This document shows positions 8,775 to 16,194 of a stretch of 64,000 nucleotides of DNA, in pieces. Under the pieces are notes generated by a model, which saw nothing but the letters and a program-made list of their open reading frames with translations, was not told the origin of the DNA and did no database searches. Position 1 is the first letter of the stretch; each line of letters starts with the position of its first letter. A program made the translations under genes and the position numbers. The DNA is from Sphingopyxis sp. H053. GTDB taxonomy: Bacteria; Pseudomonadota; Alphaproteobacteria; Sphingomonadales; Sphingomonadaceae. The stretch spans positions 248,001 through 312,000 of the forward strand of contig NZ_LNRU01000006.1 of NCBI RefSeq assembly GCF_001468225.1, written 5' to 3'.

Positions 8775-10091
8775 ATGCGGGGAGAAAACGACCATCTAGC
8801 GTCCTTCTGGATGCCGTTTACTGCCAACCGCGCGTATAAGGCGAACCCGCGCCAACTCGTCTCCGCGAGCGGCATGCATTACCAGAGCGCCGATGGGCGG
8901 ACCATCCTCGACGGCACGTCGGGCCTCTGGTGCAGCAACGCGGGGCATTGCCGGCCCGAAATCACCGAGGCGATCGCCAATGCCGCGGCGACGCTCGATT
9001 TTGCGCCGACTTTCCAGCTAGGTCATCCGCTGCCGTTCGAACTGGCGCAGCGACTTGCCGCGCTGATGCCCGATGGGCTCGACCGGATATTCTTTACCAA
9101 CAGCGGATCCGAATCGGTTGATACTGCGCTAAAAATCGCACTCAATATCCAGCGTGCGAAGGGGCAGGGAACGCGGACGCGGCTGATCGGGCGCGAACGT
9201 GGCTATCATGGCACGGGCTTTGGTGGGATCAGCGTCGGCGGCCTTGTGAACAACCGCCGCGCATTCGGCGGCGGGCTGCCCGGGGTCGACCATATTCGTC
9301 ACACGCACGACGTCGAACGCAACGCGTACACGCGCGGCTTTCCGCAGCATGGCGCGGAACTGGCGGGCGACCTCCAGCGGCTCGTCGACCTGCATGGTGC
9401 CGACACCATTGCGGCGGTCATCGTCGAACCGATGGCGGGCTCGACCGGGGTGCTCGTCCCGCCGGTCGGCTATCTTCAGCGCCTGCGCGAAATCTGCGAC
9501 AAACACGGCATTATCCTGATTTTCGACGAGGTTATCACGGCGTTCGGCCGCGTCGGCGGCGCGACCGCGGCGGGAGAATGGGGCGTGACGCCCGACATCA
9601 TCACCATGGCGAAGGGGCTGACCAACGCCGCGGTGCCGATGGGCGCCGTTGCGGTGAAGCGCGAACTCCACGATGCGGTGATCGACAGCGTGCCGGGCGG
9701 GATCGAACTGTTCCACGGCTACACCTATTCGGGCCATCCGCTCGCCAGCGCGGCGGGTCTTGCGACGCTCGATCTTTATGCGCGCGATGGCCTGTTCGAC
9801 CGCGCGAATGAACTCGGCAGCTATTGGGAGGATGCTGCGCACAGCCTGAAAGGCGCGCGCCATGTCATCGATATTCGCACGATTGGTCTGGTCGCGGGCA
9901 TCGAACTTGAGCCGCGTGCGGGAGCACCGACCGCGCGCGCGATGGAATTGTTCCACGCCTGCTTCGACAATGGTTTGCTTGTTCGCGCGACGGGCGACGT
10001 CATTGCGCTGTCGCCGCCGCTGATCGTCGAAAAGGCGCAGATCGACGAGATGTTCGGGAAGATTGCGGAATTGCTGGCCCGCATCGACTGA
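8775..10091 (+). CDS. Omega-amino acid:pyruvate transaminase (beta-alanine:pyruvate type)
   Basis: 438 aa class III aminotransferase. The ATG at 8775 has a good ribosome site (AAGGAG about 10 nt upstream); the longer open frame from 8364 overlaps the divergent gene. Recalled features of Pseudomonas omega-amino acid:pyruvate transaminase are all present: LWCSNAGHC, FFTNSGSE, the long conserved run around MAGSTGVLVPPVGYLQRL, LIFDEVITAFGR (about 248-259) and the PLP lysine K280 (ITMAKGLTN). It would use pyruvate to deaminate beta-alanine or similar omega-amines. Position and divergence suggest co-regulation with the polyamine genes, since 3-aminopropanal/beta-alanine arises from spermidine. Confidence 0.88.
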   Translation: MRGENDHLASFWMPFTANRAYKANPRQLVSASGMHYQSADGRTILDGTSGLWCSNAGHCRPEITEAIANAAATLDFAPTFQLGHPLPFELAQRLAALMPDGLDRIFFTNSGSESVDTALKIALNIQRAKGQGTRTRLIGRERGYHGTGFGGISVGGLVNNRRAFGGGLPGVDHIRHTHDVERNAYTRGFPQHGAELAGDLQRLVDLHGADTIAAVIVEPMAGSTGVLVPPVGYLQRLREICDKHGIILIFDEVITAFGRVGGATAAGEWGVTPDIITMAKGLTNAAVPMGAVAVKRELHDAVIDSVPGGIELFHGYTYSGHPLASAAGLATLDLYARDGLFDRANELGSYWEDAAHSLKGARHVIDIRTIGLVAGIELEPRAGAPTARAMELFHACFDNGLLVRATGDVIALSPPLIVEKAQIDEMFGKIAELLARID

Positions 10092-10103
10092 CGGGAATGC
10101 CCG

Positions 10104-10316
10104 TCAGTCGGCGTCGGCGTTGGCTTCCGCCTTGGCTGCTGCTGCAGCGACCTGCCGCGCGCGCGTGGCTTCGGTCTGGATCAGACGTTCGGCCATTGTG
10201 CGCCACGCCTGTTCGGCGCGCAGATTGCGGTCGCGGACTTGCGACAGCGTGCTTTCCGCCGCGTCGGCCGCGCATTTGTCCGCCTGGATCAGGTAGAAAT
10301 CGCTGGTGTTCGACAT
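10104..10316 (-). CDS. Hypothetical 70-aa helical protein
   Basis: Not recognised. It is 70 aa, Ala-rich and charged, predicted largely helical, with no signal peptide or membrane segment, and ends in KAEANADAD. It starts MSNTSDFYLIQADKCAADA, a pattern seen in small uncharacterised alphaproteobacterial proteins. It is convergent with the transaminase (12 nt apart) and follows another small ORF (10365-10505) and the IF-1/cold-shock pair on the same strand. Confidence 0.6.
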   Translation of the reverse strand: MSNTSDFYLIQADKCAADAAESTLSQVRDRNLRAEQAWRTMAERLIQTEATRARQVAAAAAKAEANADAD

Positions 10317-10364
10317 GGCGGAAATCCTTAGGGTAGAGGTGGTTGAAGGTCTGAACCGGGAAAG

Positions 10365-10505
10365 TCAGTCGACCATTTGGGCGATCAGGCGGCGAAGTTC
10401 GCGCCGCGTCAGCGTCGGCGATCGCCGGGCTGGCTTATCGGCCCGCGCATCGATCGCGGAATAGGGCCGAAGGAGGGAAGGAAATGCATTCAAATTAAAG
10501 TTCAT
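10365..10505 (-). CDS. Small hypothetical ORF, 46 aa
   Basis: Read from the raw sequence. ATG at 10505, TGA at 10365-10367, 46 residues beginning MNFNLNAFPSLLRPYSAID and ending LRRLIAQMVD. An AGGA motif sits about 8 nt upstream of the ATG. GC-rich third positions in the second half resemble neighbouring genes, and the C-terminus is a basic amphipathic helix (TRRELRRLIAQ). It lies 37 nt downstream of the IF-1 gene on the same strand. No function is recognised. Coding status rests on the ribosome site, composition and context only. Confidence 0.5.
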   Translation of the reverse strand: MNFNLNAFPSLLRPYSAIDARADKPARRSPTLTRRELRRLIAQMVD

Positions 10506-10542
10506 AATATCCTGTAATCATTGTTTTATTCTGGTTGGGTAT

Positions 10543-10806
10543 TCAGCGTCGATTGCCCTTGCGGGGTCCGCCTCCGGCCGGACCGGCACCGCGATCGCGA
10601 TAGATGATGCGGCCTTTGGTCAGGTCATAGGGCGTCATTTCGACGCGTACGGCGTCGCCGACGACCGACCGGATGCGAAAACGTCGCATCCGGCCCGCCG
10701 TGTAAGCGATGATCCGATGATCATTTTCCAGAACGACGCCAAAGCGTCCATCGGGAAGGATTTCATCGATCTGGCCGTCGAGGGTCAGTAGTTCCTCTTT
10801 GGCCAA
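10543..10806 (-). CDS. infA: Translation initiation factor IF-1
   Basis: About 87 aa S1-fold protein. The conserved IF-1 start ([12 protein letters not shown]) follows a TTG codon at 10806; the ATG/GTG-type start further upstream would add 21 residues encoded inside the cold-shock gene. The core [20 protein letters not shown] and [19 protein letters not shown] are canonical. It assists start-site selection on the 30S subunit. The TTG lies only 4 nt after the cold-shock stop, with no clear Shine-Dalgarno sequence, so translation is probably coupled to that gene. The C-terminal tail ([15 protein letters not shown]) is longer and more basic than in E. coli IF-1. Confidence 0.9.
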   Translation of the reverse strand: MAKEELLTLDGQIDEILPDGRFGVVLENDHRIIAYTAGRMRRFRIRSVVGDAVRVEMTPYDLTKGRIIYRDRGAGPAGGGPRKGNRR

Positions 10807-10810
10807 AAGA

Positions 10811-11017
10811 TCAGGCCGACTGGATGTTGACGGCGGCGACTTTGCCGCGCTGGTCGGTTTCCAGGTCATAGGAAACGCGCTGATCCTTGTTCAGCGTCGT
10901 CATCCCGGCGCGTTCGAGGGCGGTGATGTGGACGAAATTGTCGCCCGAACCGTCTTCGTTCGCGATGAAGCCATAACCTTTTTCGGTGTTGAAGAATTTT
11001 ACGGTGCCGATCGGCAT
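10811..11017 (-). CDS. Cold-shock domain protein (CspA family)
   Basis: 68 aa single cold-shock domain that binds single-stranded RNA/DNA. RNP-1 appears as KGYGFI and RNP-2 as [12 protein letters not shown] lies about 8 nt upstream of the ATG. It probably acts as an RNA chaperone or antiterminator. The roughly 90 nt between the kinase terminator and this ATG would hold its promoter and leader. It is directly followed by the TTG-started IF-1 gene. Confidence 0.93.
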   Translation of the reverse strand: MPIGTVKFFNTEKGYGFIANEDGSGDNFVHITALERAGMTTLNKDQRVSYDLETDQRGKVAAVNIQSA

Positions 11018-11101
11018 GGGGTCGTTCCTTTCACGGAATCGGATTTACCACCGGCATGTGCCGATGGCGCCAGGTAGCGTGAGGATGGAAGTGTCCGCCA
11101 A

Positions 11102-11139
11102 GCAGGCAAAAAAATCCGTCGTAGGCGACGATAGCCTGC
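11102..11139 (-). terminator. Intrinsic terminator of the PhoR-like kinase gene
   Basis: In minus-strand RNA a small stem (CGTCG, loop CCTA, CGACG; 11117-11130) is followed by a run of seven U (11108-11114). Outer arms GCAGGC/GCCTGC (11102-11107 and 11134-11139) could pair alternatively. It lies about 55 nt after the kinase stop codon and before the cold-shock gene. Confidence 0.65.
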
Positions 11140-11194
11140 CGAAGATGGGGCTTGAGCTATGAAAAGTCAAGGATAGGCTTGGATTCGCGCGCCG

Positions 11195-12427
11195 TCATGC
11201 CTGTGCGAGCAGCGGAAAAGTCACCGAAACGCGGGTGCCTTTGCCGACTTCGCTGTCGATATCGAGCTGTCCTTGATGACGCTCGCTGATGTGCTTGACG
11301 ATGGCGAGGCCGAGGCCGGTGCCGCCGACCGAGCGGCTGCGCGCTTCGTCGACGCGATAGAAACGTTCGGTCAGGCGCGGCAGATGATCGGCGGCGATGC
11401 CGTCGCCCTCGTCGCTGACCGACAGCCGCACGCGGCGGCCCTCGCGCGCCAGCTCGACCGTCACCGGGGTTCCCGCGTGACCGTATTTCATCGCGTTCGA
11501 AATGATATTGTGCGCGAGCTGTCCGAGCTGCGCTTCGTCGCCCAGCACCGGTTGCGGATCGTCGCCCAGCCGCGCGACGATGTCTTTGGTGCGCGGCTGT
11601 TCGCTATCGCGCAGCTGCGCGATCGTCGTCTGGACGATGACGGCAAGGTCGACCGGGGTCGTCGGGCGACGAAAGCGGTCGGCCTCGACGCGTGAAATCG
11701 ACAAAAGGTCGATGACGAGTTGCTGCATCCGCCGCGCCTCGCGATCGATGATCGAAAGGAAGCGATTGCGCGTCGGCGCGTCGGCCTCGCCGTTCATTTC
11801 CTGGAGCGTTTCGACATAGCCGAGGATCGCGGCGAGCGGCGTGCGCAGTTCGTGACTGGCGTTGGCGACGAAGTCGGATCGCATGCGGTCCGCGGCATCG
11901 ATTGCCGACCGGTCGGACAGGAAGATGATATATTCGCTGCCCGACAGCGCGGCGATGCGCATCGTCCAGCGCTGGCCGGGGCGCGGAAAATCGACCAGAT
12001 TGACCGTTTCGAGCGGATCTTGCCCGTCGATCCGCGACAGCCAGTCGGTCGCCGCGGGATGGCGGATCGCGGTGCGGACGTCCGCGCCGACGATATGCCG
12101 GCCCAGCAGCCGGATCGCGGCGTCGTTGGCGATGGTGACGATATTGTCGGCGGTGCCGATCAAAGGCTCCTTTTCCTGATCGACCCAATGGGCAAAATCG
12201 GGATGGCGGAGCAAGGAGACGGGCAGGGCGGCCGCGGGTTCGGGCCCGGCGCCCTTCGTGTCGGGCAAGGCGACGGGAAGCGCGCCGTAGACTGTCGCGG
12301 CGGCGAGGAAGCCCGCGAGCACCATGATGGCGATCGACAGCGGATCGCCGCCCGTCAGCGTGGCGAAAATCGCTGCGATGGCGACCAGCGTCAAAGCGAT
12401 GACCAGGCTGGAAAGGCGATCGAACAT
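11195..12427 (-). CDS. phoR: Membrane sensor histidine kinase, PhoR-like
   Basis: 410 aa from ATG 12427; the frame extends upstream to 12559, but MFDRLSSLVIAL gives a normal membrane start. Two hydrophobic segments lie at about residues 7-25 and 30-50, then a PAS-like region, a HisKA domain with phosphoacceptor His192 in NASHELRTPL, and a HATPase domain with NAMKYGH (N box), DEGDGI (G1), ERFYRVD (F box) and GGTGLGLAIVKH (G2). The architecture matches PhoR of the phosphate regulon, but no response-regulator or pst gene is adjacent, so the partner is unknown from this window. Confidence 0.8.
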   Translation of the reverse strand: MFDRLSSLVIALTLVAIAAIFATLTGGDPLSIAIMVLAGFLAAATVYGALPVALPDTKGAGPEPAAALPVSLLRHPDFAHWVDQEKEPLIGTADNIVTIANDAAIRLLGRHIVGADVRTAIRHPAATDWLSRIDGQDPLETVNLVDFPRPGQRWTMRIAALSGSEYIIFLSDRSAIDAADRMRSDFVANASHELRTPLAAILGYVETLQEMNGEADAPTRNRFLSIIDREARRMQQLVIDLLSISRVEADRFRRPTTPVDLAVIVQTTIAQLRDSEQPRTKDIVARLGDDPQPVLGDEAQLGQLAHNIISNAMKYGHAGTPVTVELAREGRRVRLSVSDEGDGIAADHLPRLTERFYRVDEARSRSVGGTGLGLAIVKHISERHQGQLDIDSEVGKGTRVSVTFPLLAQA

Positions 12428-12576
12428 CGCCGTTGCGCCTCGCACGAAGAGGTGACGATGCGCAAGGATGTTTACGGCAATTAACGTCCTGGCCGCGAAT
12501 GTCCCAAAGCGGGAAGGGCAAGGCGGCGACCCGTCTTTTGCTTTTCCTTGGCGCTTCATTGGGTTATGCGCGCGAC

Positions 12577-12990
12577 ATGGAAAATAGCGACATTCCCGCC
12601 GAAAACGCCATGGAGACGGACGAAGCCATCCCGTCGCGGCGCAAGATGCTCGCGCTCGGTGCCGTTGGCGTTTCCGCCGCGCTGACGATCCGTCCCGCCT
12701 TTGCGCAGACTGCGGTGTCGGTGATGAACTGCCAGATTCCCGTTCCCGGCCCGACGGGCGCCGGCAAATATATCAGCACCGCGGGCAAACTGGTCCCACC
12801 GGGCACCAAGGGCGCGTTTCCGGGCTCGGTCCGCCCCTTCACGGGCGAGGAAGTAAAGCGGGCATTCCGTGGGCAGACGCTGCCCGGTACGACGTACAAC
12901 CAGTCGCAAGCCTATCTCCAATATATCCGGCGCTTGCAGGCGGGGCAGAGCGGCTTTACCTGTTTCGCATCGATCACGATGACGCGCTGA
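12577..12990 (+). CDS. Small Tat-exported protein of unknown function
   Basis: 137 aa from ATG 12577. The N-terminus has a twin-arginine signal (SRRKMLALGAVGVSAALTI, about residues 21-39) and an AFAQ cleavage site. The mature part of about 90 residues has two Cys (in MNCQIPVP and SGFTCFAS), which could form a disulfide, and ends FASITMTR. No domain is recognised. The gene is divergent from the PhoR-like kinase. Tat export together with the tatABC genes in this window suggests a folded periplasmic product, but its role is unknown. Confidence 0.65.
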   Translation: MENSDIPAENAMETDEAIPSRRKMLALGAVGVSAALTIRPAFAQTAVSVMNCQIPVPGPTGAGKYISTAGKLVPPGTKGAFPGSVRPFTGEEVKRAFRGQTLPGTTYNQSQAYLQYIRRLQAGQSGFTCFASITMTR

Positions 12991-13047
12991 TTTTCGCTCC
13001 TTTGAGGCGATGTCGGTTCAGCCGCATCGTCAGCCAAAGGAGTTCCC

Positions 13048-14049
13048 GTGAAACTAGCTTCGCTCAAACAGGGCCGCGACGGACGCCTGGTCGTCGTTTC
13101 GGACGACCTTGCCTGGTACGCCGACGCCGGCCAGATCGTCCCGACGATGCAGGCGGCGCTCGACAATTGGGCCTATGCCGCTCCCCGCCTCGCGGCGCTG
13201 GCAGAGGATCTCAATCACGACGCGATCCCGAAAGACCGCTTTCACGAACATGACGCCGCGTCGCCCCTGCCGCGCGCCTATCAATGGGCCGACGGCAGCG
13301 CCTATGTGAACCATGTCGCGCTGGTGCGGCAGGCGCGCGGCGCCGAAATGCCCGACAGCTTTTGGCACGATCCGCTGATGTATCAGGGCGGCAGCGACGC
13401 GTTTCTGGCTCCGCGCGACGCGATTCCGCTCGGCGATCCCGCCTGGGGCTGCGACATGGAGGCGGAAGTCGTGGTCGTGACGGGCGATGTGCCCAAGGGG
13501 ATCGATGCCACCGCGGCGCGCGAGACGATCCTGCTTGTCGGTCTGACTAACGACGTGTCGCTGCGCGGCCTGATCCCCGCGGAACTCGCCAAGGGCTTCG
13601 GCTTTTTCCAGTCGAAGCCGTCGAGCGCGATGTCGCCCGTGTTCGTGACGCCCGATGCACTGGGTGATCGCTGGAAGGACGGCAAGCTGCACGGCACATT
13701 GTCGGTCGATCTGAACGGCCAGCCGCTCGGCCGCGCCGACGCCGGCGTCGACATGACGTTCGATTTCGGCGCGCTGATCGCCCATGCGGCAAAGACGCGC
13801 GACCTGGGTGCGGGCACGATCATCGGGTCGGGCACGGTGTCGAACCGCGATGCCGATGGCGGGCCGGGCAGGCCGATCGCCGCCGGCGGTCTCGGCTATA
13901 GCTGCCTCGCCGAAGTGCGGACGGTCGAAACGATCCAGCAGGGCGAACCCAAGACTCCGTTCATGCAAAAGGGCGACACGGTTCGCATCTGGATGGATGA
14001 CGACCGGCATCACAGCATCTTCGGCGCAATCGAACAGAGCGTGGGCTGA
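13048..14049 (+). CDS. Fumarylacetoacetate hydrolase-family protein
   Basis: 333 aa with a GTG start preceded by AAAGGAG. The C-terminal FAH fold carries the metal-binding acidic residues around the GCDMEAEVVVV segment, the LRGLIPAE loop and the SGTVSNRD segment. Enzymes of this group hydrolyse C-C bonds of acylpyruvates, such as fumarylacetoacetate in tyrosine breakdown. No other tyrosine-degradation gene is adjacent, so a different acylpyruvase substrate is possible. Confidence 0.82.
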   Translation: MKLASLKQGRDGRLVVVSDDLAWYADAGQIVPTMQAALDNWAYAAPRLAALAEDLNHDAIPKDRFHEHDAASPLPRAYQWADGSAYVNHVALVRQARGAEMPDSFWHDPLMYQGGSDAFLAPRDAIPLGDPAWGCDMEAEVVVVTGDVPKGIDATAARETILLVGLTNDVSLRGLIPAELAKGFGFFQSKPSSAMSPVFVTPDALGDRWKDGKLHGTLSVDLNGQPLGRADAGVDMTFDFGALIAHAAKTRDLGAGTIIGSGTVSNRDADGGPGRPIAAGGLGYSCLAEVRTVETIQQGEPKTPFMQKGDTVRIWMDDDRHHSIFGAIEQSVG

Positions 14050-14057
14050 TAGCAAAA

Positions 14058-14081
14058 GAGGGCGGAATTGCTTCCGCCCTC
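14058..14081 (-). terminator. Intrinsic terminator between converging genes
   Basis: Perfect 10-bp stem GAGGGCGGAA / TTCCGCCCTC with a TTGC loop. In minus-strand RNA it is followed by UUUU, so it best fits the end of the tad operon. On the plus strand it may also attenuate read-through from the FAH-family gene. Confidence 0.75.
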
Positions 14082-14108
14082 TCCCGATTTCGTGCCGGTG
14101 TTGCCGGG

Positions 14109-15152
14109 CTATTTGGCGCCGAGGCTGCCGCCGGCCATGGCGTCGCTCAGCGAACAGGCCGCCGGGCCAAGAATGACGATGAACAGCACCGGCAGAATGA
14201 ACAGAATGAGCGGCACCGTCATGATAGCGGGCAGGCGCGCGGCCTTTTCCTCGGCGCGCATCATGCGCTCGTTGCGGAATTCGGCCGACAGGACACGAAG
14301 CGCGCTGGCGAGCGGCGTGCCGTATTTCTCGGTCTGGATCATGGTCGTGACCACGCCCTTTACCGATTCCAGATTCACGCGATAGGCGAAGTTTTCGAAA
14401 GCCTGGCGGCGTTCGGTCAGAAAGCCGAGCTCGATCGACGTCAGCGCGAATTCTTCGCCGAGTTCGGGATAGGCCCGGCCCAGCTCCTTCGAGACGCGTG
14501 AAAAGGCGGAGTCGACCGTCAAACCGGCTTCGGCGCAGATGACGAGCAGGTCGAGTGCGTCGGGCAAGCCTTTGCGGATTGCGTGGGTACGCTTCTGGCG
14601 CTTATTATCCACAAAAAGGTCGGGTGCCTTGTAGCCGAGTATCAAGGCGCCCATCGTATACATGGACCGCTTGAACGACGTCAGGTCGGGCCACATATCG
14701 ACCCAATAGATCAGGAAAAGAGCGAGGCCGCCGAAGAGGATCGGCAGGACCATGCGGCCGAAAATGACCGCCACGGCGAGATCCTTCGACCGGATACCGG
14801 CCTGCGCCAGCTTTTGCTGAACCTCCTTGACCTGTTCTTCCTGCAGCACCTGGAGCCGGCCAAGGAACGTCCGCATCTTGTCGGCGGTCTGGTTCTTGCG
14901 GACGAGCCGTGCGCGGCGTTTCGCGGTCGAGGCGGTGATGCCTGCCTTCAACTGCTCGCGCCGATCGTTCAGCGCCTTGACGCGCTTGGTCATCGGATTG
15001 CGAACGGTCAACGCGTTGTAGATCGCGAACAGGACGGCAAAGACGCCGACCGCCGCGAGCATTGTACCGGCCCATACGACGTCGATACCAAGGATTTTCG
15101 GTCCGGCTTGTGCGCCAGAGAAAGCCGAAGAGAGAAGGAGGCCGCTGTTCAT
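14109..15152 (-). CDS. tadC: Tad pilus inner-membrane platform protein TadC
   Basis: 347 aa type II secretion F-domain protein. The N-terminal hydrophobic segment (about 25-48), a charged cytoplasmic part with KRRARLVRKN, and a C-terminal T2SSF domain (LPDALDLLVICAEAGLTVDSA) flanked by membrane helices are typical. With TadB it forms the inner-membrane assembly platform for Flp pili. It is 13 nt downstream of tadB and ends the operon before a strong terminator at 14058-14081. Confidence 0.92.
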   Translation of the reverse strand: MNSGLLLSSAFSGAQAGPKILGIDVVWAGTMLAAVGVFAVLFAIYNALTVRNPMTKRVKALNDRREQLKAGITASTAKRRARLVRKNQTADKMRTFLGRLQVLQEEQVKEVQQKLAQAGIRSKDLAVAVIFGRMVLPILFGGLALFLIYWVDMWPDLTSFKRSMYTMGALILGYKAPDLFVDNKRQKRTHAIRKGLPDALDLLVICAEAGLTVDSAFSRVSKELGRAYPELGEEFALTSIELGFLTERRQAFENFAYRVNLESVKGVVTTMIQTEKYGTPLASALRVLSAEFRNERMMRAEEKAARLPAIMTVPLILFILPVLFIVILGPAACSLSDAMAGGSLGAK

Positions 15153-15165
15153 TTCTATGCCCCCG

Positions 15166-16134
15166 TCAGATTTCGAAGTTGACCATTTTGGCCATGATGC
15201 CGGCGCCGATGCTCATCCAGATCAGGCCGCCTATCCCCGCAATGATGAGGCGCTCTTCGACAAAAAAGCCCGCCAGATAACCGGGGTTCACTGTCCAGAC
15301 GACGCCGAACACAAAGAAGGGCAGTGCGCCGACAATATAGGCGGAAGCTTTTGCTTCGGACGACATCGCGCGGATCTTGAGCTTCATTTGCGCGCGCTTG
15401 CGCAGAACGTCGGACAGATTGGCCAGCGTTTCCGCGAGGTTGCCACCCGTTTCGCGCTGGATCTGGATCGTGATGCAGAAGAATTGGAATTCGGGCGTGC
15501 CGAGCATTTCCGCCGTTTCCTGCAACGCCGCTTCCATCGTGTTGCCGATACGGATGCGTTCGACGACGCCCTTGAATTCCTCCCCGACCGGCCCGGGAAG
15601 TTCCTGGCTCACCACTTGAAAGGTTTCGGTGACCGGCAGACCGGATTTCAGGCCACGTACCAGCAAATCGATAGCATCGGGAAAGCGGGCGTTGAACGCC
15701 TTGACACGCCTGTTGATCGTCATGCCGACGACAAGATAGGGCAAGCCGAGCCCGAGGAGCAATCCAACCAACGCGGCCATCAGGAACGGCGCGCGCACGA
15801 TGAGCATGCCGCCGGTTGCCACGACGAACACGATCATCGACGCGAACATATATTGTGTAAGCGTCCAGTTTTTGCCGGTCCGGCGGATGCGCTTTTCCAG
15901 CTCGTCCCGGCGCGGCAACAAAGCGATCAGCGATGAATCGCCGTTGCGGCCCGACTGGATCGTCTTGCGCATCTGTGCTGCCACCACCGCTTCGGTCGAG
16001 GCCGCGTGGCGGTCCTTGACCATTGCCAGTCGCCGCGTCTTTGCCTTGCCGGACGAAGGCCCGCCAAGCAGGATCACGAGGATCGAAAAGGCCAGGAAAG
16101 CTCCGGCGATGATAAGGATGACTGGCAGATTCAT
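15166..16134 (-). CDS. tadB: Tad pilus inner-membrane platform protein TadB
   Basis: 322 aa with an N-terminal membrane helix, a basic linker, further helices and a T2SSF domain with FPDAIDLLVRGLKSGLPVTE and the RETGGNLAETLANL segment. It is the partner of TadC. It starts 57 nt downstream of cpaE. In related alphaproteobacteria the CpaF/TadA secretion ATPase gene lies between these two; here there is no room for it. Confidence 0.92.
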   Translation of the reverse strand: MNLPVILIIAGAFLAFSILVILLGGPSSGKAKTRRLAMVKDRHAASTEAVVAAQMRKTIQSGRNGDSSLIALLPRRDELEKRIRRTGKNWTLTQYMFASMIVFVVATGGMLIVRAPFLMAALVGLLLGLGLPYLVVGMTINRRVKAFNARFPDAIDLLVRGLKSGLPVTETFQVVSQELPGPVGEEFKGVVERIRIGNTMEAALQETAEMLGTPEFQFFCITIQIQRETGGNLAETLANLSDVLRKRAQMKLKIRAMSSEAKASAYIVGALPFFVFGVVWTVNPGYLAGFFVEERLIIAGIGGLIWMSIGAGIMAKMVNFEI

Positions 16135-16169
16135 GGTCAGCTGATGTCCGCTTCTATCGCTGGAGGTGA

Positions 16170-16194
16170 TGACGGCCCGTCAGGCGCGCCGTCA
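16170..16194. repeat. Intercistronic stem-loop at the cpaE-tadB junction
   Basis: Arms TGACGGC (16170-16176) and GCCGTCA (16188-16194) can pair with an 11-nt loop; the right arm includes the cpaE stop codon. No U-tract follows. It occupies the position where cpaF is normally found and may mark a processing or stability site, or the scar of a gene loss. Confidence 0.4.
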
